DNA of 64,000 nt. Origin: Isoetes taiwanensis (Eukaryota > Streptophyta > Lycopodiopsida > Isoetales > Isoetaceae). Made by a program: the position numbers and the translations under genes. Of the stretch, positions 20,415 to 31,575 are shown piece after piece; position 1 is the stretch's first letter; each line of letters starts with the position of its first letter. The DNA is taken from NCBI GenBank assembly GCA_021234155.1, contig JAJEKV010000013.1, positions 18,100,746 through 18,164,745 on the forward strand. Reading direction: 5' to 3'. Below the pieces are notes generated by a model that did not search any database, was not told the origin of the DNA, and saw nothing but the letters and a program-made list of their open reading frames with translations.

Positions 20415-22726
20415 GAGACATGTTATAACTTATTGCAGTTGCTTATCATAAAGTTGTAGACCAATGAAAGGCAATTGTAGCTCGACTTAATGATTGTCAT
20501 TCTAACAGTCGTTATTGTACTATAGTTATAGGCCATAGAGGGAGATATTCTATATGATTATTGGGTATTATTGTTGGACATGGGGCTATCTGCTTCTTAG
20601 GTTCACATGAGATTGTAAATTCCATTAATACAAAGGAAGTGTGTGTTGACAACAATTCACTTATTGGCAGCAAAATATTTAGGTGCCCATGATCTTTGAT
20701 TGTAACTTTGCTAGAAATTGCACATGTTGGATTAAACAATATAGCCCATAATCTGCCACTCTATTATTTTATCTTTGCTAGAAAAAGCCTGCTTGAGATC
20801 TACAAAGGAAACTGCATGGACTGAATAGTAACATGGTCCCATTTGGACATTCAACAATCCACACTTTAACATTCTGAAATTTGACCCAACTACATGCTTG
20901 CAAATTGATAAAAGAAATAAAACATAATATGGACACTGCTCCTTCTAGGAAAAATTGTTTTGTGTATACATGCTGCACATGATTCAAAATCATAGGAATC
21001 CAAGATGTCATATTTGTCATTGACAAAAAGAAAGACAAAAAAAAGGAAAAACTTCCAACAATGAATGCCACAAGTGGAAGATAAAGAAATCGAATAAGAC
21101 AAAGAAGTCATAGCAATTTACGATAAAGAATATTTGCATGAAAAATCTATCGTGTTGTTCATGTTCAAATTAAGAATAAAATGAATAATGAAAGGTTACA
21201 AAAAGCAACGGCACCTTACATTGGATCAAGTGGTTTCTCAATGTCACTACTCATTTTAGCTTCACGTCTATCTGCAATTATGGATTCTTGCAAGGCTGAT
21301 TGCCTGATTGGATGTTAATGTGAGCAAAACAGAGGTAAATAGACTCTGCTTGCCTCATAAATGCAGGAAAGAAATAATTTCCTTTTAAGTACAAAGTTGT
21401 TCAGTTGCTGTAAGCTTGGATTTTGCAGTAAGATGTTCTGCATGCATTTAAATTACCATATATGCTGCACTGCTAAAATGTCCCATAGCTTGGATAAGTT
21501 TGCACTACTCTCGTAAAATTGCAGCATTCTGTCAGTGCGCACGAAATTCAATCCTAGGGACATAGATAATTGGCACAATCAGCTGCTGCTAATTTTTGCA
21601 GTAAATGCATGCTTTATGTAACTTATAGTTGCTATCACAGTGAAGGTTTTAGACTTTCATTTTATAGTTATAAAGTGTTAGTGTTGGAAATATTGAATTG
21701 GATTTTAATTTATGTTCTTAGATTACTTTGATTTGTCCATCGTCAGGTAATATAATGTTTAATATAAATGTTCGGTCGTTTTGTTGTCTTGTTGAACTGT
21801 TGTATGATTGTTGCTTATGCAGGGTTGCTCCTGCATGTGTGTAGGTTGCATTTTTACCTTCTGTATTATACCTGCGGTAGAATGTTTTGCATTAGTCAGC
21901 ATTTGCTTGGTAGAAATTGTTGGCTACTTTTTACGACTCACCAATTGCGTAATTCCAAGCTACATGGTATATTAGGATTGATTTATACGATGTTGTTTAT
22001 TGTGCTTGATAATGACAAACCTGCAGTGAGGAGTGGTGGTTAGATTTAGTGTATTTGAAAATGTTTGATATTGCATATATGTGTGTACCTTGAAAATTGT
22101 TAGCTCGCACATCCGTGACAGAGACCACTGGTGCTTGATGTATTGTTTATTCTAGTTGCATTGCCTCTGTTGATGCTAGTTGGTTCCAAAGTGTGATGTT
22201 GACATTGTGTTTGCTACATATTAAAGACGAAGAAGCAATATTGTGATGCGAAATAGAGTCGACAGTAAAAAGCAAGCTGGCAAAAATTTGCAATTCCAAA
22301 GTGTGATGTTTGTATCCTTGATGCGGGATAGAGTCGACAGTAAGAAGCAAGCTGGCAAAAATTTGCAGAGAAACGCACATTAGAGTTACCTTAACAATGT
22401 TAATCAGGTAGTGCACTTACCCTAGACCTAGAGATCGAATGGATGGCAATTGCAGGTCTGTGATCTGCACTGTTGTGACAGCCCCATGCTTCAAACTACT
22501 CGAGGTTGGAATTGTAGATTAAATTAGAAATGTACCAATAATGTTTTGGACATTTTTAACGATATTTTAATATGAACTTACAATCGTATTTTTTGTAATG
22601 TTGAGGCAGAGATTGTGACTTACATTTTCGTTAGATGGTTTTCAATGTATATTGTTTGATCTTGGTTGTATGTTAACAAATCAATACTTCTTTATATACA
22701 ATATTGGGCGTAAATATCGTTTTGTT
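20415..22726. other. Intergenic; one small tandem duplication
   Basis: AT-rich, no recognisable gene. A 48-bp segment (gatgcg...atttgca) at 22244-22291 is repeated at 22320-22367 with three differences, and both copies are accompanied by 'ttccaaagtgtgatgtt'. Confidence 0.4.
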
Positions 22727-24330
22727 TCATTGTAGAGCACCTTGTTTGGATGATTCTTTGATATAAATTTTGACACCGGTGCTTGAGGTGCATCTAGATA
22801 GCGCAACATACAGTTGATCATGGGTGAAGACTGTGGAAGGTAGATAAATGCCGACTGCCTTTAACGATTGTCCTTGAGATTTAGAAATTGTCATCGAGAA
22901 TGCTAGTCTTACAGGAAATTGTCTTCTGCTAAAGGGTATATGGCTGTCTGAAGGAGTCAAGTTTATCTTTAAACACGCGTTCCCTTGAACGTTCTAGTAA
23001 TTATTTCTACGTATAGGATTTTTTTTGTTGCTTGAATTACTTTGGGTTTTCCAAATATATGTCCCTGAATCATACAAAAATGATCTTAGTTTCGTTTGAA
23101 AAACACGTGCAACCAAGTCAGGCCAAGTATTTGGTGCTTATGCCATTTCCAAATTATCCTTGATTTCTATCCAATTTGTGTTGCTTGTGAATGTGATGAA
23201 CATATAAGCTTTGCCAAGTCTTCGTATCAGAGCAATAGAGTCTTGGTAATTTTGATTCAAAGCTCTTGGACTTCCATTGAATGTTGATGGCAAAATTACC
23301 AACTTATTAGAAGTCATTTCTTTAGATTCAGCTTCATGATTGACGTAATCAATGAGGCCCTCATACATTTCAAAGCGCAATTTCTTTTGGTTTGTTTTAA
23401 TGAAATACAAATTGTTAGCTTCAACTCTTGCATATGCGTCAACAATGAATTGTTCCGTCAGTTTTCTAGCGCTCAATAATGGCCTGAAAGCAAACTTCAG
23501 GTTATTATTTTATGTACTCTTCCATGTGCGAATCTATATGAATATTTCTCGCGTCTTCTTGTCTTTGATGTTCCAGGTTCTGTTGCTTTTTCATTCAATG
23601 TGCCATCCATCATCTTCACATGGTAACGGGATTGGATATGTTAAGGCATCAATAGAACGATGTGTGATGGGTATATTCTTCAAGCCGCCTCCTCTATAGT
23701 GTATGCATATATCTCGATTGAATGGGGGCTCTCCTTCAGGGCTTACAAATATTATTGCCATTCCATTTTCAAATGATGGATTATATCTATGATGGTCCAT
23801 CTCATTTCGTTCTCTAGTGAAATACATTTGTATATCTAGTTATGCTATTGCTAATTGAGCATCCTCTTCAGCTTCATACATCATTTTAAGAGCTTCTACA
23901 AATGGATTGATATTTCTCAATTCTTGATCGAGTTTTTTAATAGTTTTCGGTGACAATCTGCATTTTTGTGGGTTTTGTGCTCATTCGATACTTGTATATT
24001 CTATGTCTAAAATATATAATTGGGCATACTTTGGTTTCTCACAAGGGTTAGATTCTGTTGCACCAATTCTATGGTATACTTGTCCATGGACCTTGAAGCA
24101 ATATGGGCCTTGGGTATTAAATTGCTCTATATTAGCTCCAAATGATGCAAGTGCTAGTGCACTATTGTATGTTCTAATGTGTGTCTTGAACTCGCTTGAT
24201 TTTGCATCATGATCAGTTAGCAAATCATATAATATTTTTGGTATTTATTGCAGTGGAGGAGGATGTACCTTGCCTTTTTTACAACATTTAGTGCCATCCT
24301 TAACTACATCACATAACATACATTGTTGGT
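22727..24330 (-). pseudogene. Helitron Rep/helicase protein, internally deleted
   Basis: Reading 24330 down to 22727, the reverse strand encodes the N-terminal Helitron region: FKTHIRTYNSALALASFG then GPYCFKVHGQVYHRIGA (about 24185-24050). The Helitron_like_N blocks follow (EQFIVDAYARVEANNLYFIK, NYQDSIALIRRLGKAYMFIT), ending in FTFTSNTNW (first Rep motif) near 23165 and WPDLVARVFQTKL near 23120. Sequence then jumps to the end of the helicase: [38 protein letters not shown] (22915-22790). The second Rep motif (HUH), catalytic tyrosines and helicase motifs I-V are missing, so a deletion of most of the protein lies near 22970-23100. Several stops interrupt the rest. The intact protein would drive rolling-circle transposition. 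Confidence 0.9.
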
Positions 24331-25674
24331 TTAGTTATCCAGAATGATGAGGATGCACATGCAATGGTCCAATATTTGTCCTAGATATTTTGTAAGTCGA
24401 GGGATTTTCTAACCCATTCTGTTTTTGACATACTTGTTCTCGATCTACACTCATTTCGGCTCAGGCATCATTAAGGTTGGGCCTCGTGATCCTTGGTTTT
24501 TCAGGATGAGTGAGGCCCTCCGCTTTCTCACCAAGCCCAATCTGCGTTCGCGCATCATTATTAACAGAGTCTCGGTTGATTTCCCCTCCTTTATCTACTT
24601 AGATGTTTCAGTTCGGTAAGGTTATTTGGCGCAGAGGCGTCACATACGGTTTCCCGTTGGAGATCCATGGATCACGGGGTATTCTCCTCAATGTTCCCGT
24701 TGAAGATCCATGGATCACGGGGTATTCTCCTCAATGTTGTTATCCTTTGATATGTTTTTTTGAATAACACTTAAACATCTAAAGACTCCCTAATGTATCA
24801 GGATTTATTCTCATTTTCCTTCTACTCTGTAGTTCTGTATCTGTTTTCTTAGTGTGGAGCCTCTAGGGTTGATTTCATGACCCCAACTATATTGCAAGAA
24901 AGAGAATCTGAACATATAAATCTTTAAACTGCAGTAGTGTAACACTAATCTTATCCTTGTTGTTATTCAGTTTCCAATTCTTGTATCATAAGACGTCGTA
25001 TTGATTTTCATTCTGCACACTTCTTTAGCCTATGGGATCGTTCTTGATTAGTTTCCATTGCATGGGCTTTTGCTCGTAATTGTCTCTTTCATGAAGCGTC
25101 GTCGTGTAGTTTAAGTTGGCGTCCATTTATTGTTTATTTTGCGAGCATTTGTTGCTTCCTAATATGATATCTTTTTCTTTCACTTGCCAGTCTCTCTTCT
25201 TATTCTTCAATGGTTTCCTCGCGCTGTCTTTGGGGCATTTTTTATTTTGCTAAGCTGCTTTCATTTGTCTGCATATTAAAACGATTTTGCGATTGCCAAA
25301 TATTAAGCAGACCATAGATAACAACAATCTTGCAAACGTAAATGGAACTAATAAATTATGCATGCATCCCATTATCGTTCTAACTAAGCCCGTTACATTC
25401 ATTAGTTTGGATAGCTTGTATATTTATTATTTTGCATATCCAACTCATAGCGTCACTTGGAATATCTAAGGTGCCACAACCTACATGCATAATGTTGTTG
25501 CATACTATTTAAGATAAAGTTGCTTGTAAGAAGTCATCAAAATTGAAAATCGAAGTACAAAATATAAGAAAGTCAAATTCAAATGTATCAACTTTTACCT
25601 TCGCTGTAAAAGGTGTGTTACATCATGCACCTTGCATGATAAGTACATGATCTCTATCATTATTCTAATCTCGA
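24331..25674. other. No gene recognised; 43-bp tandem duplication
   Basis: A 43-bp unit starting ttcccgttg is present twice, 24651-24693 and 24694-24736, with one difference. The 64-codon frame at 24425-24619 has no recognised domain. The rest is AT-rich intergenic sequence. Confidence 0.4.
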
Positions 25675-25704
25675 CTAGTAACGCGTGCCCGGCGTTGCCG
25701 GGCA
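25675..25704 (-). mobile_element. Helitron 3' terminus (hairpin plus CTAG)
   Basis: On the reverse strand, a perfect 8-bp stem (TGCCCGGC-AAC-GCCGGGCA, 25704-25686) is followed after 7 bases by CTAG (25678-25675) and then T. This is the standard Helitron 3' end inserted into an AT dinucleotide. The element must extend to the right (5' end beyond 25704), so it is not the end of the Helitron coding remnant at 22.7-24.3 kb. Its 5' end was not found. Confidence 0.75.
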
Positions 25705-27014
25705 TAAATACGTTTCTATTGCGAGAATGGAACTTTTGATTTGCAACTATTTTTTCTTCTAGGTCTCCTATGGATTGCTATAGGAATGCTCAGTTTGAGC
25801 TACATAAACATAAGAGTGGATAACGAAATATATAAAATGATCTTATCTAATCTTATGAAAGGGAAGGAGGTGCTTTAACTGAGGTAAAATATTTGTTTCT
25901 CTTGGTTTTCAAAATTTATAAAATGTAGATATTTAATCTAGTCCAAGTTGCTAAGTTTAAACTTAGGTAGAATTCCCACCTTGCTCACATTGCTTGCCTT
26001 TTGCAAAAGTTCATGTTGGAGCATGTAGCAATTTATGGATGAGAAACTGAAAGTTGCTTGGCACGTGCAATCCACAATTCATATGCACTAATAGCTTCGC
26101 AATGGAAATGCATATTGCAAATTAATTATGGTTACTAACTTGGTTAAGGTAAAAAGTTTTCTTATATCCAGCAAAATAATAATTGTACATACATTATACA
26201 ATGTCGAAAGGTGCATCTTAGAAACACAAATTTAATATTTTTTCAAAGTCCTAGTATATATGAACAGATGATGGAAAGATGGAATTATTAATGGTTTTTT
26301 ATTCAGTTTAACTGGTGTAATGAAAGTGGCTTGAACAATAATAAATCATTTGAGAATTGAAATAATAATAGTGCACTCCATGTGCAAGAAGTGATATTTT
26401 TCATTCATTATTCAATCCATGAGTCTGCATGTTGCAATTTGCATCACCCCATAATGCAGTTGCTAGAAAGTAACATACGCGACTATCAGGTTGTTAAAAT
26501 ATATGCAAAATCGAAGTAACATAGGTACCTTTAAAGAGTAATCACGCCAGCATGAGGTCTTTGTTGTGAGCCATCATGTGATTTGGTTGGATACAAAACA
26601 ACATGGTTTTCTAAATGAAAAGAAGCAGACAAAAGTGAAATAGGAAAAATACAGAGTTTACGAATGGTTATAGTGCATTGTCCAAAGACATGGTGAAGTA
26701 AACGATAGCATGTCTTTCCATAGCATATCTTTCCACTGCTAGGTATCAGGGCCTTATCAGTGTTGCATCCCATGCCATCATGCAAACTTGAAATTTAATG
26801 TTTCAAAGATGTGAATCAAATGAAAAGGCAATGAAAAGCATTTCCAATTCAAAATGAGGAAATCTGAGTAGCCTAAACATAGGATAGACACATGAGAAAT
26901 CAAAGTACTCTTACCTTATGGACAATTATGCACAATCTAGACATCTACTTTTCTTGTAGCAACCTTTGCAGCTGTGCATATAATCAGCAGGCATTGAGGC
27001 CAAAAAATACACGA
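25705..27014. other. Probable body of a non-autonomous Helitron, then intergenic
   Basis: AT-rich sequence with no recognised coding potential. The first part should belong to the Helitron whose 3' end is at 25675. The right boundary is unknown. A reverse frame at 26531-26785 has no recognised domain. Confidence 0.3.
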
Positions 27015-27300
27015 AATCCAACTTGGTTCTTTTATGAAGATCTCTAATTGAGCCTGCACCGTTAAATAGAGATTTTTGAATCCAACTTAATTCTTTTATA
27101 AAGATCTCCAATTGAGCTTGCACGGTTAAATAGAGATTTTTGGAAGAACTATCAGTGGAGCTTGCAGAGGCAAAGGTCAATGCAGTAGAACAACAATTGC
27201 AGATCTCCAATTGAGCTTGCACAGTTAAATAGAGATTTTTGGAAGAACTGTCAGTGGAGCTTGCAGAGGCAAAGGTCAATGCAGTAGAACAACAATTGCA
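27015..27300. repeat. Compound tandem repeat (64-bp and 99-bp units)
   Basis: A 64-bp unit (aatccaactt...) occurs at 27015-27078 and 27079-27142, and an overlapping 99-bp unit (gatctccaattgagc...) at 27103-27201 and 27202-27300. The 99-bp copies differ at only two positions. Its length is a multiple of three, so a reverse frame reads through both copies and repeats the same 33 residues, but no domain is recognised. Confidence 0.7.
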
Positions 27301-28862
27301 ACTGCAATTCGCATAGCTTATTACATATAAACTTGCAGCTCTATGAGGAGCAAAGAAAACAAATGGTGGAAAGAAATGTGGACTTCAAACTAAGATCCAA
27401 CAGAATCCTGGATACTATAGGCAATGCAAAAATCACATTACCTAGTCTTGCAGATGCTATTCCTGTGATGAACACGACATACTGTTGTTGTTTCAAGAAT
27501 ACCTCCTGAAAAAACTCATGAGATTCAAAGTAAAAAAAGCCACATGTAAGAAATGGGTGGGTTGCAATGATGGTTGGAAAATGGAAACAAATAGAATCTT
27601 CCTTATGAGATACCTTAGACATATATAGAGTAAGCAAATCCCATTGTGCAGAGTCCTACATATTAAGCACTCGCTACAAATGTTTTTCCTGAACATATGT
27701 CACTGTAACACAGATCAGAACGGAGATTAGGTGCATGTTAGCTCTAGACAAACTAAGCAGCCGATTTAACATCTTTCTGAAAGGGTGGAGTGTGCAGTCA
27801 AATAGCAATTAATCTTGAAGCAGTCCATGAAAAGCATCACATTTTCTAATACTGTGTCTTTTTGGCAGTTCCAATGTAGAATATGCCCATTCTGAAATCT
27901 CAATGAGTATTTGCTATGAGAAGCGCATGCATATGATAACTTGGGTGGTAACAAAAAACAAATTGAAGAAGGTCTCATGTCTACATTTCCAAACTCAAAT
28001 GACATATATTAATGGGCCTCCTTACAAATGCTCATTATTCATATCAGCTGCATTTTAGGCAATTTGCAATAACAAAAACAAAAGGTATTTATAGATAGAG
28101 ATTCAACAAAATGCATAAAATCTGATTAAGGCAAACAAATATTGCACAAATTATGGTGGGCATACACTTTGGCATACCATGAAGCAAATAATTGCACTGT
28201 AACGCCAACAAATATGATACATGTTGATTCTGCCCTCTAGCTGAACTTCTCTGCAAATGCACAATCCATTTCACTATGCTTGATATATCCTTGCTCCATA
28301 TGAGTACCAACATGATTATCTAAAGATGGGACTTTAATTCCCTAAGTTCTAAACAGCCAAGTAGGCCGATTTTTTTTTCCCAGTTGCATATATATGATAT
28401 TGAAGTTGCTAGATTACTTTATAAGAACAATCATCTACATATTTTGAGGGATTAAAGATGCCAATCATTTAACTACCAAAAATAGGACCTTCAATACCTG
28501 ATCTCTCCTTTCCCAACCACGTATCTTATTTTTTGAAGATCAGGAGGATGCTTGGCCAATGAGATGCTCTTTTAAAATCGAATATGAATAGGAACGATCA
28601 ATTCAAGCAGCATGGTAGAAGCATACCTGTGAAAACGAAATCCAAACCTGAATTTCTACTCGTAAACATGTAGATAATGCATAAAACTGCTCTGAAACTC
28701 TGCAACTTAAGAAGCAAGAAGAAATATGCTTCAAGAAAAATTCAAGAAAGCGGCATATAGAAAATTGCAATATATTTTGCTTCTTTTGTCTGATTGTTGC
28801 CTGTTTTATCTAATTTAACTCAGACTTAGGGAAGGCCAAAACATTACACATTACCTGGCATG
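27301..28862. other. No gene recognised
   Basis: Short reverse frames (27341-27637, 27766-28005, 28089-28313) have no recognisable motifs. Some could be introns or exons of the reverse-strand coding-like stretch at 28863-29452, but no consistent splice chain was found. Confidence 0.3.
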
Positions 28863-29452
28863 AATCCAACCATCACTTGCTGATGACCAGAATAGCTTGA
28901 CCTTCCCTATATCCACTTTAAACTAATGCTGGACCGGAAAAGAAATAGAAGAATAACTCCGTCATCTGATTAGGTTGAGCCGGAAGCAAAGCAAAAATAT
29001 AACACCCATAGTTATCATGTATGACAGGTACAACTACTGAAGCAAACAACCTCTTCTGACTGTCGCCGGAGGCAGTGGGAGTCTGAATTTCAGTTGCCAA
29101 TGTAAACGTTTGGCCTGTTTCTACAACATCCTCTCCCGTGTTGAGACTGAGAGGCTGCCGGACAGGTGGCCCACATGTAAACAGCGCCCAAAATTTGAAT
29201 TTTGTCTGAGATTTTGAAAAAGCTTATGGAACCCTAATTGGCAAACTGCAAGGAATGCTCATCTTGGGCGATGATACAGACACAGAGCTTCTTGATTGCA
29301 ATTTTGAAGAAACTTGTATAGCGAATACGCCTGTGACATATGAAGTCGGAGTGGCTGAAAAGACATTGCCTAAAAAACATGAAGCGGACCTTGGCCATAC
29401 CATCCTCAATTTACAGGGCAAAACTTCAGCGTCCGAAATTCGACAGAGATAA
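28863..29452 (-). pseudogene. Unrecognised coding-like stretch with one internal stop
   Basis: One reverse-strand frame stays open from about 29452 to 28918, except for a TAA near 29227. It encodes well-ordered protein-like sequence (SYVTGVFAIQVSSKLQSRSS; then KFKFWALFTCGPPVRQPLSL, LNTGEDVVETGQTFTLATE and LFASVVVPVIHDNYGCYIFA). After the stop at 28918 another frame continues with KVDIGKVKLFWSSASDGWIH and ends at CAG|GTAATG (about 28860), a good splice donor. Composition suggests a beta-rich globular domain. I do not recognise the family. It could be a real gene whose exons are interrupted, or a captured fragment; the stop and frame change favour a pseudogene. Confidence 0.35.
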
Positions 29453-29689
29453 GAGAAAAGCTACTATTTCTGTCTTCCAGACGCCCTCCATTGCCGCTCC
29501 TGTCCAAATCTATCTGGCATATCCCGAGGCCAAAAATCATACCAATTTTTGTTTCTCGATTTTTGGAAAACCCAAAATATTTTCCGGTAGACAAAATTTT
29601 TAAAACCTTAGAAAACTAACCCAAACAAAAAATCCAAAAAGTTTTCCACACATCGGAAAAACCGAATTTAAACAATAGGATATATATTA
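29453..29689. other. No gene recognised
   Basis: AT-rich spacer with short frames on both strands, none with recognisable features. Confidence 0.3.
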
Positions 29690-29954
29690 CATTGTAAATA
29701 CTTGCATTCCATTGTAATGTTGATTGATGTATTTCATTTGGATACGTGAGGGCAACAACGAACAAAAAAAAAACAAAGCAATATTCACTTGCTTGAAAGA
29801 CAAATGGCGAAAGACTATTATAGTTCCCATACACCAGGCAAAAGAAACGTGCAATAAGTTCCTTTGGAAATATGAGAGCAACAATGAACAAAAAAGGCAA
29901 AGCAGTGTCTGCATACGACTGGTATGGTGAGGGATGTTTAGCAATAAGCTGTTC
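29690..29954. repeat. Degenerate copy of the 30.5-31.5 kb repeat
   Basis: Phrases such as 'gtgcaataagttcct', 'aagcagtgtctgca' and 'gagggatgtttagcaata' match 30690-30790 and 31170-31265. The copy is interrupted at 29955 by a LINE 3' end. Confidence 0.55.
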
Positions 29955-30240
29955 TAAGAATAGAATAGAATAGAGTTTTTATCGTCCACGGAGACCAATT
30001 GGCTTATGGGACCCAACAGGAGGCGCAACAAACGTATTACTGTCCGGGTTAAAAAACCCCCTCCCCGCCCTAAAGGGTTGTTTGGGGGGGAAACCGCGAC
30101 AAGAATAGGCTTGCTGTCAAAATGTACAAATACAAAAAACAAATACAAATATAGACAGAAATATGTACATGTATCAGGTAAGTGCCCGAGGGCCAAGCTG
30201 ATCTTGGCGATCCATGATCTCTTGAATGTATGAGCCCAAT
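29955..30240 (-). mobile_element. 5'-truncated LINE copy (3' end only)
   Basis: Reverse strand shares its 3' sequence with the LINE at 47.9-50.4 kb: 'tgatacatgtacata', a hairpin-like C-run/G-run segment, then 'gggtcccataagccaattgg', 'tctccgtggacgataaaaa' and a CTATTCTATTC tail at 29972-29955. No coding part remains. Confidence 0.75.
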
Positions 30241-30490
30241 CTCTGTATCGAGCTCGTGCTCAACATCTCAAGCAGGGGCTGGCCAGGATGGACCAGCTCA
30301 GCATGGCATGTCCGAATGTCATCATATGCCAGACAACTCTGAAGCAAACAATTGGTATTTGAGCTAATACCAAATATAATTGAGCTAATGACATAATTGT
30401 TGAGTTAATAGATGCACAAATGATGTTGCAACAAAAAAACGTAAAACATATAATTATAGGCATTTGAATGCCAGATACTATCATAGTTCC
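30241..30490. other. No gene recognised
   Basis: AT-rich sequence containing 'caattggtatttgagctaa', a phrase repeated at about 31710, which belongs to the surrounding repeat family. Confidence 0.35.
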
Positions 30491-31447
30491 CTTGGACTAT
30501 CTTAGAAGGTGCAATGTCACTTGCTTGAAACACAAAATTGCAATGTTAACATGTATATAATGCCCACTAATGATAGTTCTAGGCATTCGATGTCTATGCC
30601 ATTAGCCATATAATGCCCACTAACGATGGTTCTAGGCATTTGAATGCTGGAATAGTACCATACTTCCCATGGACCAAAGGAAAAAGTAACATGCAATAAG
30701 TTCCTTCAAAAATATGAGGGAATCAATGAACAAAAGGAAGCAAAGCAGTGTCTGCAGGTATAGTACAGTGAGGGATGTTTAGCAATAGCCTGCTTTAAGA
30801 ACACTAGCACCTCTAGTGATAACCAACACACCAAAAGGGCGGATCCTTCAAGGAAATCGTTATCCAATGGGCCCCAACCTTTTCAGGCTTTATCCCATAC
30901 CCCACAGACCATATCAATTCCTCCCCCTCCTCGAGATGCTTGCCCTCAACCATGTGGAACACACCAACCCTTGGATTATCTTAGAAGGTGCAATGTCACT
31001 TGCTTGAAACACAAAATTGCAATGTTAACATGTATATAATGCCCACTAATGATAGTTCTAGGCATTCGATGTCTATGCCATTAGCCATATAATGCCCATT
31101 AACGATGGTTCTAGGCATTTGAATGCTGGAATAGTACCATACTTCCCATGGACCAAAGGAAAAAGTAACATGCAATAAGTTCCTTCGAAAATATGAGGGA
31201 ATCAATGAACAAAAGAAGCAAAGCGGTTCCTGCGGTATAGTACGATGAGGGATGTTTAGCAATAGCCTGCTTTAAGAACACTAGCACCTCTAGTGATAAC
31301 CAACACACCAAAAAGGCGTGCATCCTTCAAGGAAATCGTTATCCAATGGGCCCCAACCTTTTCAGGCTTTATCCCATACCCCACAGACCATATCAATTCC
31401 TCCCCCTCCTCGAGATGCTTGCCCTCAAGCATGTGGAATACACCAAT
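30491..31447. repeat. Tandem duplication of a 479-bp unit
   Basis: Unit 1 is 30491-30969 and unit 2 is 30970-31447, with only a few percent difference. Both start cttgga(c/t)tatcttagaagg and contain 'gataaccaacacacc' and 'gggccccaaccttttcaggc'. A third, partial copy of the second half follows at about 31485-31575, where it adjoins a primer-binding site, so at least that half is LTR-derived. Confidence 0.85.
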
Positions 31448-31469
31448 GTTGCCATGAGGAATTGAACCT

Positions 31470-31484
31470 TGGCTCTGATACCAA
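31470..31484 (-). promoter_or_regulatory. Retrotransposon primer-binding site (initiator tRNA-Met)
   Basis: Reverse strand TTGGTATCAGAGCCA is complementary to the 3' end of plant initiator tRNA-Met. It directly follows an LTR end (reverse strand ...TTAACA, at 31485-31490). The LTR therefore lies to the right of 31485 and the element read leftwards, but only a few bases of internal region remain before the tandem repeat. It is a Ty1/copia-type relic. Confidence 0.7.
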
Positions 31485-31575
31485 TGTTAAGCACTAGCGA
31501 TAACCAACACACTAAAAGGGCGGATCCTTCAAGGAAATTGTTATCCAATGGGCCCCAACCTTTCCAGGCCCGATG

